DNA from: Phocaeicola_A sp045647865
GTDB lineage: Bacteria > Bacteroidota > Bacteroidia > Bacteroidales > Bacteroidaceae
Reading direction: 5' to 3'
Assembly: GCA_045647865.1 (NCBI GenBank)
Contig: JAZRMW010000034.1
Span: forward strand, 50,089-114,088
Length of the DNA: 64,000 nucleotides
How positions within the stretch are numbered: the stretch's first letter is position 1; the number at the start of each line of letters is the position of its first letter. Below, in pieces: positions 19,579 to 27,745 of this stretch. The position numbers were made by a program, and so were the translations under genes. The notes under the pieces are model-generated. The model saw only the letters and a program-made list of their open reading frames with translations. It searched no databases and had not been told where the DNA came from.

Positions 19579-19611
19579 TACTCCGCTCCTTATCTCGAAA
19601 TCACGTTATTT
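19579..19611 (+). repeat. Copy 1 of the ~33-bp CTCCGCTCCTTAT intergenic motif
   Basis: This matches copies at 31571-31603 and 44221-44253. Partial copies lie at 25254-25275 and, on the minus strand, at 27623-27645. The shared core is CTCCGCTCCTTAT, then (A)TCGAA and TCACGTTATTT. Confidence 0.6.
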
Positions 19612-19697
19612 AGGCACGGATAACACGGATGAATCATACCCTCTAAGGGATAAAGCAGAAATATAAATCCGTGTAATCCGCGTAATCCGTGCCTAAA
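19609..19697. repeat. Palindromic repeat of the ATCCGTG family, copy 1
   Basis: TTTAGGCACGGATAACACGGAT on the left is mirrored by ATCCGTGTAATCCGCGTAATCCGTGCCTAAA on the right. The arms are built from 9-base units (ATCCGTGTA, ATCCGCGTA). Related palindromes lie at 27465-27599 and 44895-44965, and a single arm at about 24918-24940. Confidence 0.8.
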
Positions 19698-19747
19698 ATT
19701 ATTTTCGACACACCTTCGTGCTTAGTAAGCATCCGATAAAATACTTC

Positions 19748-19778
19748 TTGTAGTAGTTGTAGTAGTGTTATACTTTTG
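19748..19778 (+). promoter_or_regulatory. Promoter-like site before the IS66-like fragment
   Basis: TACTTTTG at 19771-19778 fits the -7 consensus, with TTG at 19748-19750 placed 20 bases upstream. An imperfect 15-bp inverted repeat (AGTTGTAGTAGTGTT at 19755-19769, AACACAACTACAACT at 19793-19807, one mismatch) surrounds it. Confidence 0.45.
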
Positions 19779-19816
19779 CCCCGCAATAGTGCAACACAAC
19801 TACAACTGTTATAAGT

Positions 19817-19927
19817 ATGAATAAAGAAGAATTCGTATTGTTACAACAGCAATACCAGCAAAGTGGGAAAAGTTTGAAGGAGTTCCTAAAGGATGCTTAC
19901 GGTAAACTTTCCAACTCAATCATTTAA
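19817..19927 (+). pseudogene. 36-aa fragment resembling the start of an IS66-type orfA
   Basis: The frame encodes MNKEEFVLLQQQYQQSGKSL and then KEFLKDAYGKLSNSII. The opening and the 'SGKSLKEF' spacing resemble the N-terminus of small IS66-family accessory proteins, which are normally over 100 residues. It ends abruptly and no transposase follows; only intergenic repeats do. I take it as a remnant. It could instead be an unrelated small gene, since it keeps a plausible promoter. Confidence 0.45.
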
Positions 19928-19933
19928 GTTTTT

Positions 19934-20655
19934 ACACAGAATCTTTTTAAAGTCTCACACAGTCATTCTTTAAAGTCTCACACAGAATCTTTTTTTTATT
20001 CTCACACAGAAAGCACAGAATTTCACAGAAGGCAAGCGCTCCGCCCTTGCTGCCCTTCGGCACATAATCACCCGGATGGCAACGCAAGCTTTGCGCGCGT
20101 AAATATTCTGTGAAATTCTGTGCTTTCTGTGTGCGAATAATTGTAGCTTGTAGCTTTATTGAACCTTAAACCTTGAACTTTAAACCCTGAACCTTCGAAG
20201 ACACAGAGTTGCTTATAAAAACGGTTGGAAGATTACTAATCTTCAGGTTGTAAGAATGCAATCTTTCGCCCTGAAGAATGCAATGTTTTAAAGCAAATCA
20301 AACGATAGGGTTTTCAGTGCCGAACTACAAAGCGTCATCACCCGGATGGCTACGCGAGCCTTGCGCGCGTAATATTCTGTGAAGTTCTGTGCTTTCTGTG
20401 TGGGAAAAAAACTATTCAGTGTGCAGGCTATTTTCTCACAGCAATCATTTAAAGTCTCACACAGAAAACACAGAACACACAGAAAGGCAAGTGCTTCGCT
20501 CTTGCCGCCCTTCGGTGCGTTTTCACCCGGATGGTAACGCAAGCTCTGCGCGCGTAAATATTCTGTGAAGTTCTGTGCTTTCTGTGTGCGAAAAAAACTA
20601 TTCAGCGAGCAGGCTATTTTCCCACAGCTATTCTTTTAATTCTGTGTGCGAATAA
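19934..20655. repeat. Degraded array of cassette-type palindromic repeats
   Basis: The array contains one complete cassette at 19999-20137 (TTCTCACACAG... to ...CTGTGTGCGAA), the right half of another at about 20332-20410, a complete one at 20455-20591 and a final right-arm remnant at 20641-20655. The usual linker (CTATTCAGYGNGCAGGCTA) follows the second and third. A heptamer tract (AACCTTA/AACCTTG/AACTTTA) lies at 20161-20198. The unmatched stretch 20200-20330 holds nothing I recognise. Confidence 0.8.
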
Positions 20656-20673
20656 TATCGTTTTTGCCCGCTG

Positions 20674-20696
20674 TAGGGCAGGACCTGCCTGCCCTA
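20674..20696. other. Perfect 9-bp stem-loop 3' of argB
   Basis: TAGGGCAGG pairs with CCTGCCCTA across the loop ACCTG. It lies about 70 bases beyond the argB stop. It lacks a T run on either side, so I do not call it a terminator with confidence. Confidence 0.45.
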
Positions 20697-20764
20697 ATAA
20701 ATGTGTGTGCTTTGTGTGTTCGGGCGGGCAAACCACGCCCCTACATGCATCATTGTCAGCACGA

Positions 20765-21550
20765 TCATTCTGCCGAGATGACCGTTCCCTGTGTGCCGTC
20801 GATGGTCGAAGCCTGTGTGATGATGACACGGCTGACACCGGCATTGATGGCTTGGAAGGAGTTCTCCAGTTTGGGAATCATACCGCCCTGGATGATGCCG
20901 TCGGCCACGAGGGCGTCGAAGTCGGCACGAGTGATGTGGGGAATGACACTGTCATCGTCGTTCTCATCACGAAGCACCCCTTTCTTCTCGAAGCAGAAGA
21001 TAAGTGTCACCTCGAACAGGCGGGCCAGCGCCTTGGCTGTCTCTCCCGCAATGGTGTCGGCATTGGTGTTGAGCAGGTGTCCCTGTTTGTCGTGGGTGAG
21101 AGGAGCCATTACGGGCACTACACCCTCGCTGATGAGCTTACCGAGGAACTCGGCATTCACCTCATCGACATCGCCCACGAAACCGTAGTCAACATCCTTT
21201 ACCGGGCGCTTGTGTGAGCGGATGACATTCATGTCGGCACCCGTCAGACCGAGAGCATTCACTCCGGGGGCCTGTAAGCCGGCTACGATGTTCTTGTTCA
21301 CCAGTCCGCCATAGACCATTGTCACCACACGCAGTGTGTCGGCATCGGTGATGCGGCGTCCGTTTACCATTTGGCTCTCAATGCCAAGTTGTGCTGCCAG
21401 TCGGGTAGCCGAGCGGCCACCGCCGTGTACCAGCAACTTCTTGCCGGGGATAGCGGCAAAGTCTGTCAGCAGGCGTTGGAGGGTCTCTTCTTCCTCTACA
21501 ATCTTTCCGCCTACTTTGATGATAGTCAGTTTTTCTTTCATTATATTCAT
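20765..21550 (-). CDS. argB: Acetylglutamate kinase
   Basis: This enzyme phosphorylates N-acetyl-L-glutamate with ATP, the second step of arginine synthesis. The 261-aa protein has the family's N-terminal 'IIKVGGKIVE' phosphate-binding strand, 'LLVHGGGRSAT', the central 'VNGRRITDADTL' and a 'NTNADTIAGETAKAL' region. Length is normal for the amino acid kinase fold. An alternative start lies three codons in (MKEKLTI). It ends the minus-strand group topA-aroK-argB but is separated from aroK by 273 bases of repeats, so it may be transcribed separately. Confidence 0.95.
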   Translation of the reverse strand: MNIMKEKLTIIKVGGKIVEEEETLQRLLTDFAAIPGKKLLVHGGGRSATRLAAQLGIESQMVNGRRITDADTLRVVTMVYGGLVNKNIVAGLQAPGVNALGLTGADMNVIRSHKRPVKDVDYGFVGDVDEVNAEFLGKLISEGVVPVMAPLTHDKQGHLLNTNADTIAGETAKALARLFEVTLIFCFEKKGVLRDENDDDSVIPHITRADFDALVADGIIQGGMIPKLENSFQAINAGVSRVIITQASTIDGTQGTVISAE

Positions 21551-21660
21551 GTGTGATGTTCAGGAGATTTTTTTTAGGAGTTCAGGAGATTTTTCAGGAG
21601 TTCAGGAGTTCAGGAGTGACGCTTCGCTTAGGAGTGCAGACGATAGTGCTGCTTGCATGT

Positions 21661-21702
21661 CCTTGAACCTTAAACCTTGAATTTAAACCTTAAACCTTGC
21701 AT
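21661..21702. repeat. Heptamer tract (AACCTTA type)
   Basis: Successive units AACCTTA, AACCTTG, then AACCTTA and AACCTTG follow with a 7-base period, one unit being shortened (AATTTA). It adjoins the GGAGTTC palindrome on its right. Confidence 0.7.
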
Positions 21703-21706
21703 CAAA

Positions 21707-21806
21707 GGAGTTCAGGAGTTACAGGAGTTCAGGAGTGCAGACAATAGTAAAGCAGACAATATGCAAAACATTTGTCTGAACTCCTGTAACTTCTGAACTC
21801 CTGAAC
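21707..21806. repeat. GGAGTTC-type palindromic repeat 3' of aroK
   Basis: GGAGTTCAGGAGTTACAGGA on the left is mirrored by TCCTGTAACTTCTGAACTCC on the right, forming a long stem with a ~30-base loop. It starts 18 bases after the aroK stop (reading minus), so it may end that transcript. Degenerate GGAGTTC units also fill 21562-21625. A sister copy lies at 30344-30447. Confidence 0.75.
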
Positions 21807-21823
21807 CTGAACTTCCATAACTC

Positions 21824-22393
21824 TTATTCCAAATACGTAGATTCATTCTGTTCCGGGCGTTGGTTGCACTGTTTGAACGTTTCAACCAATAGTTGTACCG
21901 CGTCGTTGATACGATTTTTTGTATCCAACAGACCCGTGTCGAAAATCAGAGAGGCTTGGTTATAATAGGGTTCGCGTTTGTCGAGCGATTCACGGATAAA
22001 GAGGTCCAGTTCCTCATCGTTTTTCTCTGCGACTAATGGACGTCTTTGTTTGCCCATGCGCAGGTGGGTACGCAGGGTTTCAGGCGAAGCCTTCAGATAG
22101 ACGGTCACTCCTTGCCTGTTCATGTACTCCATGTTGTCGAAGAAACAGGGGGTACCACCTCCGGAGGAGATGACCACATTTTCAAACTCGGCCACCTCGT
22201 GCAGCATATTCCGTTCGATTGTCCGGAATCCCTCCTCGCCCCGTGCAGCAAACAGTTGGCTGATACTTTGATGAAAACGATTTTCTATGTACCAATCCAA
22301 ATCAATGAATTCCAGATTCAGTTCGCGGGCAAGCACCTTTCCTAATGTGGTCTTGCCCGCTCCCATGTAACCGATTAAAATGATTCTTTTCAT
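21824..22393 (-). CDS. aroK: Shikimate kinase
   Basis: This P-loop kinase phosphorylates shikimate at the 3-hydroxyl in the chorismate pathway. Visible motifs are the Walker A 'GYMGAGKTTLGK' at residues 8-19, 'EFIDLDWYIE' with the shikimate-binding acid, 'SSGGGTPCF' and 'RRPLV' in the lid region. At 189 aa it is slightly longer than the family norm (~170-175) because of a C-terminal extension. Its start codon lies 2 bases after the topA stop, so the two are almost certainly co-transcribed. Confidence 0.95.
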   Translation of the reverse strand: MKRIILIGYMGAGKTTLGKVLARELNLEFIDLDWYIENRFHQSISQLFAARGEEGFRTIERNMLHEVAEFENVVISSGGGTPCFFDNMEYMNRQGVTVYLKASPETLRTHLRMGKQRRPLVAEKNDEELDLFIRESLDKREPYYNQASLIFDTGLLDTKNRINDAVQLLVETFKQCNQRPEQNESTYLE

Positions 22394-22395
22394 TG

Positions 22396-24738
22396 CTACT
22401 TTTTCTTTGCCGCTGTTTTGCGGACCGGTTTCTTTGGACCCTCTTTCTCTTGTTCCTCCATAATAGCCAAACAGTGGATGGCTTGCAAGGTAGCAGGGTC
22501 AGTATCTTTGGGAATCTTGTAGTTCTTTCCCTTGTAGGCTATGTAGGGACCGTAACGTCCGTTCAGTATCTGTATCATTTCTTCTCCCTCGCCCAATGTC
22601 TTGATGTGGCGGTTGGCTTCGCTCTGACGTTTCTCGTTTATCAGTTCAATGGCTTCCTCCAATCCGATGCTTATGGGGTCTGTTCCTTTAGGGATGGAGA
22701 TGTACTTTCCGTCGTGTTGTATGTATGGTCCGAATCTGCCTGCGCCGATTGTCACGTTCATGCCTTCGTATTCGCCTACGGTACGTGGCAGGCGGAAGAG
22801 TTCCAATGCCTCTTCCAAAGTGATGCTTTCCATGGTTTGTCCTTTCTTCATCTGGGCAAAACGTGGTTTCTCCTGGTCTTCGGCAGAGCCTATTTGGACA
22901 ACGGGACCGAAACGGCCGATCTTTACAGAAACAGGTTTGCCGCTGGCAGGGTCTGTTCCCAAGACCCGTTCTCCGACCTTGTGCTCGGACTTTGTACTGA
23001 TGGCTTCCTCAACCAAGGGTGCAAAATCGTGGTAGAATTCTTTAATCATACCTGTCCATTCCTGATCTCCTTCGGCCACTTCGTCGAAACGTTTCTCGGC
23101 ACTGGCTGTGAAGTTGTAGTCCATGACCTGTGGGAAGTATTGCAAGAGGAAATCATTCACTACGGTACCTGTGTCAGTCGGTATCAATTTGGATTTCTCA
23201 TTGCCGTAGGCCTCGTTGCGTGTCTCTTCTTTGAACTCGCCATTCTTCAGGATGATGGCATGTATGTCGCGTGTACTTCCGGGTTTGTCACCTTTCTCCA
23301 CATATTCACGCTGTTGGATGGTGGAAATGGTGGGAGCGTAGGTTGAAGGACGACCGATACCCAACTCTTCCAACTTGCGCACCAAACTGGCTTCGGTGTA
23401 TCGCAGAGGTTGCTGGGTGTAACGCTCGGTGGCCGTCATTTCGTTCAGCAGGATGTTTTCTCCCTTCTGGAGCGGGGGAAGCAGATTCTCGTTTTCCTGT
23501 TCCTGCTCATCATCGTTGGATTCACGATAGACACGCAGGAAACCGTCGAATTTCACCACTTCACCTGTTGCGATGAATTGTTCGGGATTTCCGCTCATGC
23601 CGATGGTGACCGTTGTCTTCTCCAATTCGGCATCAGCCATTTGCGAAGCGATGGTGCGCTTCCAGATGAGGGTATATAGGCGTTTCTCTTGCGGAGTTCC
23701 TTCAATGCTTTGCTTGTCCATGTATGTGGGACGGATAGCTTCGTGTGCCTCTTGTGCCCCTTTGCTCTTGGTGGCAAACTGGCGGTTCTTCACATATTGT
23801 TCGCCCATTTGCTCTATGATGGCTTCGCGGCTGGTGTTGATGGCTAACGAAGAGAGGTTGACCGAATCGGTACGCATGTAGGTGATATGTCCGCTCTCAT
23901 AAAGGCGTTGGGCCACCATCATTGTCTGTGATACGGTGAAACCCAATTTACGGGCAGCTTCCTGCTGAAGTGTACTGGTAGTGAAAGGAGCAGCCGGGCT
24001 CTTCTTGACGGGCTTGGTTACAATGTCCTCGATGGTGAAGGTTGAACCGTTGGCACGTTTCAGGAATGCTTCTGCCTCTTCGCGTGTCTTGAAGCGGTTG
24101 TCCAGTTCGGCTTTCAACTCTGCTGCTTTTCCTTCGCTGTCCGTTACGTGGAATACGGCTGTCACACGGTACGATGCTTCACTTGTGAACTGCTGTATCT
24201 CGCGTTCGCGTTCCACAATCAGACGCACGGCTACCGATTGTACACGTCCGGCAGACAGGGCCGGCTTCACCTTGCGCCACAATACGGGTGACAATTTGAA
24301 ACCCACAATGCGGTCAAGTACACGGCGTGCCTGTTGGGCATTCACCAGATTCACGTCAATGTCGCGCGGATTCTCTATCGCTTGCAGAATGGCATGCTTC
24401 GTGATTTCGTGGAAGACGATGCGGCGTGTGTTCTCGGGCTTCAGTTCCAATACTTCGAACAGATGCCAGGAGATGGCTTCCCCTTCGCGGTCCTCATCGG
24501 AAGCCAACCATACCATTTCGGCCTTTTGGGCTTCGGATTTCAGTTCGCTTACCAGTTTTTTCTTGTCGGCAGGGATTTCATACACTGGCTCAAAAGTGTC
24601 GGTGTTGATACTGAATTCTCTTTTCTTCAAGTCTCGTATGTGTCCGAAGCTCGACAATACTTTATAGTCCTTTCCCAAGAACTTCTCGATGGTCTTTGCC
24701 TTAGCAGGAGACTCCACTATTACCAGATTTTTCTGCAT
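22396..24738 (-). CDS. topA: DNA topoisomerase I (type IA)
   Basis: This enzyme relaxes negatively supercoiled DNA through a transient 5'-phosphotyrosine. The TOPRIM domain covers residues ~1-115 with Glu9 and the acidic triad in 'SDEDREGEAISWH' (80-92). The catalytic tyrosine is Tyr287 in 'HITYMRTDS'. From about residue 590, three Topo_C_Rpt-type repeats carry 'GRFGPVVQ', 'GRFGPYIQ' and 'GRYGPYIA'. No cysteine zinc fingers are present, unlike E. coli TopA. The tail is basic (KKPVRKTAAKKK). 780 aa is normal for Bacteroidetes. Confidence 0.96.
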   Translation of the reverse strand: MQKNLVIVESPAKAKTIEKFLGKDYKVLSSFGHIRDLKKREFSINTDTFEPVYEIPADKKKLVSELKSEAQKAEMVWLASDEDREGEAISWHLFEVLELKPENTRRIVFHEITKHAILQAIENPRDIDVNLVNAQQARRVLDRIVGFKLSPVLWRKVKPALSAGRVQSVAVRLIVEREREIQQFTSEASYRVTAVFHVTDSEGKAAELKAELDNRFKTREEAEAFLKRANGSTFTIEDIVTKPVKKSPAAPFTTSTLQQEAARKLGFTVSQTMMVAQRLYESGHITYMRTDSVNLSSLAINTSREAIIEQMGEQYVKNRQFATKSKGAQEAHEAIRPTYMDKQSIEGTPQEKRLYTLIWKRTIASQMADAELEKTTVTIGMSGNPEQFIATGEVVKFDGFLRVYRESNDDEQEQENENLLPPLQKGENILLNEMTATERYTQQPLRYTEASLVRKLEELGIGRPSTYAPTISTIQQREYVEKGDKPGSTRDIHAIILKNGEFKEETRNEAYGNEKSKLIPTDTGTVVNDFLLQYFPQVMDYNFTASAEKRFDEVAEGDQEWTGMIKEFYHDFAPLVEEAISTKSEHKVGERVLGTDPASGKPVSVKIGRFGPVVQIGSAEDQEKPRFAQMKKGQTMESITLEEALELFRLPRTVGEYEGMNVTIGAGRFGPYIQHDGKYISIPKGTDPISIGLEEAIELINEKRQSEANRHIKTLGEGEEMIQILNGRYGPYIAYKGKNYKIPKDTDPATLQAIHCLAIMEEQEKEGPKKPVRKTAAKKK

Positions 24739-24768
24739 GATTCTTGATCGTTTCTTTTAATTCGGCCG

Positions 24769-24776
24769 CAAAAGTA
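24769..24776 (-). promoter_or_regulatory. -7 promoter element for topA
   Basis: Read on the minus strand the site is TACTTTTG, matching TAnnTTTG, 31 bases before the topA start codon. No clear TTTG -33 element is seen at the usual distance. An imperfect A/T-rich inverted repeat (AAAGAAGA.../...TCTTCTTT) covers 24783-24828 upstream. Confidence 0.6.
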
Positions 24777-25004
24777 GAAAAAAAGAAGAATCCCACCTAT
24801 ATAATAAGGTAAGAATCTTCTTTTTTTAGCTAAATTTAGAGACTTTCGCAGGAATGCACCTTGGCAAGGAACCTCTTTTAATTATTTATCTAAGGTATGG
24901 TCGGGTGAAAAGAAAAAATAAATCCGTGTCGTCCGCGTCTCAATTTATTTTTGATAATTTGGTTGAAATCGAGTGAACATACGTTCGTTGGCACTTGAAC
25001 CTTT

Positions 25005-25236
25005 TAGCTACGAGCTACAAGCTACGAGTGATGAGTATTATTCTCACACAGAAAGCACAGAACACACAGAATATTTACGCGCGCAGAGCTTGCGTAGCCA
25101 TCCGGATGATTACGCGCCGAAGGTCGGCAAGAGCGCAGCACTTGCCTTTCTGTGTGTTCTGTGAATTCTGTGTGAGACTTAAAAAAGATTCTGTGTGAGA
25201 CGATTATAAGTGATGAGCGTTGAACCTTGAACTTCA
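25005..25236 (-). repeat. Composite palindromic intergenic element A (one cassette, minus orientation)
   Basis: The order is: TAGCTACGAGCTACAAGCTA and CGAGTGATGAGTATT; one 137-bp cassette at 25041-25177 (TTCTCACACAGAAAGCACAG... to ...CTGTGTGAGA); then CTTAAAAAAGATTCTGTGTG, AGACGATTATAAGTGATGAG and a short heptamer tract. This is the reverse complement of the order seen in the elements at 29.1 and 36.4 kb. It sits between the divergent topA and mutarotase genes. The rest of 24777-25005 shows no gene. Confidence 0.85.
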
Positions 25237-25308
25237 CGTTTCATTGACGTTTTTTATATCGAACTCGCATTAATTGACAAATAGTGTATGTTTTTCGTGA
25301 AAAAACTT

Positions 25309-25316
25309 TATCTTTG
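25309..25316 (+). promoter_or_regulatory. -7 promoter element for the mutarotase-fucosidase pair
   Basis: TATCTTTG matches the Bacteroidales -7 consensus exactly and is followed by GCGCCG. The likely start site is near 25323, giving a leader of about 36 bases. Confidence 0.65.
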
Positions 25317-25358
25317 CGCCGTAAATGACCTTTTTCTAAAAAATGATTTCTTAAATCT

Positions 25359-25736
25359 ATGGAAGGATTTTCTATCAGACAGCATTCTGTACCGGTAAAG
25401 CGATATTGCCGCACGATGAATCTCAAAGATGATAAAGCGTTGATAGCTGAATATGTCAAGCGGCATAGTCCGTCAGAGGCATGGCCTGAAATCAGGGCCG
25501 GCATTCGGGAAGTGGGTATTCTGGAAATGGAAATATACATTCTTGACAACCGTCTCTTTATGATTGTCGAAACACCGCTTGATTTTGATTGGGATTCAGC
25601 GATGGCCCGTTTGGCTACTCTTCCCCGACAACAAGAGTGGGAAGACTTCATGGCGATATTCCAAGATTGTCAAGAAGGCGATACTGCTGATGAGAAATGG
25701 AAGATGATGGACCGTATGTTTTATCTGTATGATTGA
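25359..25736 (+). CDS. L-rhamnose/L-fucose mutarotase family protein
   Basis: The 125-aa protein belongs to the RhaM-type (DUF718) mutarotase family, which interconverts alpha and beta anomers of L-rhamnose or L-fucose. Signatures are 'VKRYCRTMNLKDD' near the N-terminus, 'WPEIRAGIREVGI' and 'MEIYILDNRLFMIVET'. Family members are usually ~105-115 aa; the extra residues are the first dozen, so a later start is possible, though no better methionine exists before the KRYC motif. It lies 85 bp upstream of an alpha-L-fucosidase in the same direction, which favours fucose as substrate. Confidence 0.85.
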   Translation: MEGFSIRQHSVPVKRYCRTMNLKDDKALIAEYVKRHSPSEAWPEIRAGIREVGILEMEIYILDNRLFMIVETPLDFDWDSAMARLATLPRQQEWEDFMAIFQDCQEGDTADEKWKMMDRMFYLYD

Positions 25737-25821
25737 TGCCCGTTTAACGGCCTTTCGGTGATTTTGCACCCCTGAAATCCAGGAAGTTGAGCTTGTGAAA
25801 CTTAAATAATTAATAAAAAGT

Positions 25822-27411
25822 ATGGAAAAATATGTTGTAAAGACATTGGGAGCATGTGTGATAACACTTTCTATGGTTGCATGTTCGCCAAATGTACCTG
25901 TGGAGACTGGAAAATACAAACCCGATTGGGAAAGTTTGAAACAATGGGAATGCCCGGAATGGTTCAAGGATGCCAAGTTCGGAATCTGGGCACATTGGGG
26001 ACCCCAGTGTCAGGCAGAAGCCGGTGACTGGTATGCCCGTCACATGTATTATGAAAATGAGTGGCAAGGCCGGCATCATCAAAGAGTTTACGGCTCTCCA
26101 AGTGAATATGGATTGAAGGAGCTGTGCAACGATTGGAAAGGTGAGAAATGGAATCCGGAAGAACTGGTCAAACTCTATAAGAGTGTCGGGGCCAAATATT
26201 TCTTTACGCTTGGACAGCATCACGACAATCTGGACTTGTGGGATAGCCCTTATCAAGAGTGGAACTCTGTCAATGTCGGTCCTAAAAAAGATATCATTAA
26301 GGGATGGGCTGATGCTTGTAAGAAATATGGTCTTCGACTGGGTATCAGTATGCATGGAAGTCATACGTGGACTTGGCTGGAAGGTTCCCAGAAGTATGAC
26401 GGCAATCTGACAAAAGAAGATGGCAAAGGTACATGGTGGGAAGGATTGGATCCACAGGAACTGTATGCACAAGGCCATGAACACAGTAAGGATTGGGAAC
26501 GTCCCGGTTCTATCCATGGCCAGTGGGGATGGCAGAATGGTGCAAGTTTGCCTTCTGAAGAGTATAAGATGAAGTTCCAGAATCGTGTATTGGAATGTGT
26601 GAATACTTTCCGGCCGGATATGCTCTATTTCGATGATACCGTTTTGCCGTTCTATGGTTGTGATGACCAGATTGGTCTCAATATCCTGTCGCATTACTAC
26701 AATACCAGTGCGAAATGGAATGGTGGCGAACAGAGTGTAGTGGCCATGGGTAAAGTGCTCGAAGAACATCATAAGGATTTGATGATGTGGGATGTGGAAC
26801 GCGGTGTACCTGATAGAGTACAGGAAAAATACTGGCAGACATGTACATGCTTGGGTTCATGGCACTATGATCAAGGAACCTATAATCGGGGAGGATATAA
26901 AAGTGCCCAGCAGGTTATCAGTATGTTGGTGGACATTGTCAGCAAGAATGGAAACCTGTTGTTGAGTGTTCCTGTCCGTGGAAACGGAACCATCGATGAA
27001 AAAGAAATCGCGATTCTCGAAGAGATAAAAGAATGGATGGACGTCAATGGACAGAGTATCTATGGTACTCGTATTTGGAAAACCTTTGGTGAAGGTCCCA
27101 TGGCCGAAGCTTCAAATCCTATCAATGCTCAAGGATTCAATGAGAACAACAACTATTCGGCTGCTGATATACGCTTTGTCCAGCGTAATGATACCGTGTT
27201 TGCCACTACGCTTCGTTATCCCGAAGGAGAGAGTTGTACCATCAAAGCGCTCGGCTCTTCTTCAGACTATTATCCGGGGAAAGTGAAGAATGTAACCCTG
27301 TTGGGTCATGGCCTCGTAGGTTTCGTGGAGAGCCCAGCCGGACTTGTCATTGATTTGCCAGAAACAAAGGTAAATGAATTGGCTGCTGTATTTGCCATTG
27401 ATTTTGAATAA
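25822..27411 (+). CDS. Alpha-L-fucosidase, GH29, lipoprotein
   Basis: This glycoside hydrolase removes terminal alpha-L-fucose from glycans. Residues 1-21 form a lipoprotein signal ending in 'SMVAC', so Cys21 is the likely lipidated residue and the enzyme is outer-membrane or surface anchored. GH29 hallmarks are 'WFKDAKFGIWAHWGPQC', 'GAKYFFTLGQHHDNLDLWDS' and the nucleophile region 'PDMLYFDDTVLPFYG' with Asp271 as the probable nucleophile. A beta-sandwich tail follows from about residue 410. 529 aa is typical. No SusC/SusD pair is adjacent, so this is not a full polysaccharide utilisation locus. Confidence 0.93.
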   Translation: MEKYVVKTLGACVITLSMVACSPNVPVETGKYKPDWESLKQWECPEWFKDAKFGIWAHWGPQCQAEAGDWYARHMYYENEWQGRHHQRVYGSPSEYGLKELCNDWKGEKWNPEELVKLYKSVGAKYFFTLGQHHDNLDLWDSPYQEWNSVNVGPKKDIIKGWADACKKYGLRLGISMHGSHTWTWLEGSQKYDGNLTKEDGKGTWWEGLDPQELYAQGHEHSKDWERPGSIHGQWGWQNGASLPSEEYKMKFQNRVLECVNTFRPDMLYFDDTVLPFYGCDDQIGLNILSHYYNTSAKWNGGEQSVVAMGKVLEEHHKDLMMWDVERGVPDRVQEKYWQTCTCLGSWHYDQGTYNRGGYKSAQQVISMLVDIVSKNGNLLLSVPVRGNGTIDEKEIAILEEIKEWMDVNGQSIYGTRIWKTFGEGPMAEASNPINAQGFNENNNYSAADIRFVQRNDTVFATTLRYPEGESCTIKALGSSSDYYPGKVKNVTLLGHGLVGFVESPAGLVIDLPETKVNELAAVFAIDFE

Positions 27412-27464
27412 AGGTAGGTAGTAGAAGTTGTGAAAGTAGGGCTGTTTCACATTGTCCTCTTTCA

Positions 27465-27599
27465 TTTTTTTAGACGCAGATGACGCGGATGGCGCAGATT
27501 ATTTGCTTTGCCAGGGGTCTTTCGTAGATACATGATAACCTGTCGGGTATAATAATCAAGATAAATCCGCATCATCTGCGTTATCTGTGTCTAAAAAAA
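27465..27599. repeat. Palindromic repeat of the ATCCGTG family, copy 2
   Basis: TTTTTTAGACGCAGATGACG with CGGAT on the left mirrors ATCCGCATCATCTGCGTTAT with CTGTGTCTAAAAAAA on the right. It begins 54 bases after the fucosidase stop and its T/A flanks would suit a bidirectional terminator. A reverse copy of the 33-bp CTCCGCTCCTTAT motif follows at 27623-27645, and a lone TTTTTTAGACGTGGATTTT arm lies at 27682-27700. Confidence 0.75.
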
Positions 27600-27713
27600 T
27601 GATTATGAAACATAGTCATCATATAACGTGAGTTCGATATAAAGAGAACGATTGCCGTAGGAGGGCGATGCCCTCATTTTATTTTTTAGACGTGGATTTT
27701 CTGGTTATTTTCG

Positions 27714-27721
27714 TACCTTTG
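27714..27721 (+). promoter_or_regulatory. -7 promoter element for the MATE transporter
   Basis: TACCTTTG matches TAnnTTTG, 24 bases before the start codon. No obvious -33 TTTG is seen. Confidence 0.6.
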
Positions 27722-27745
27722 CAGCTGTTATATATATATTGAGAG

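Noticed and set aside
20646..21217. Plus-strand open frames (170-180 aa) over argB
   Set aside because: They overlap a well-supported acetylglutamate kinase gene on the other strand and show no recognisable domains.
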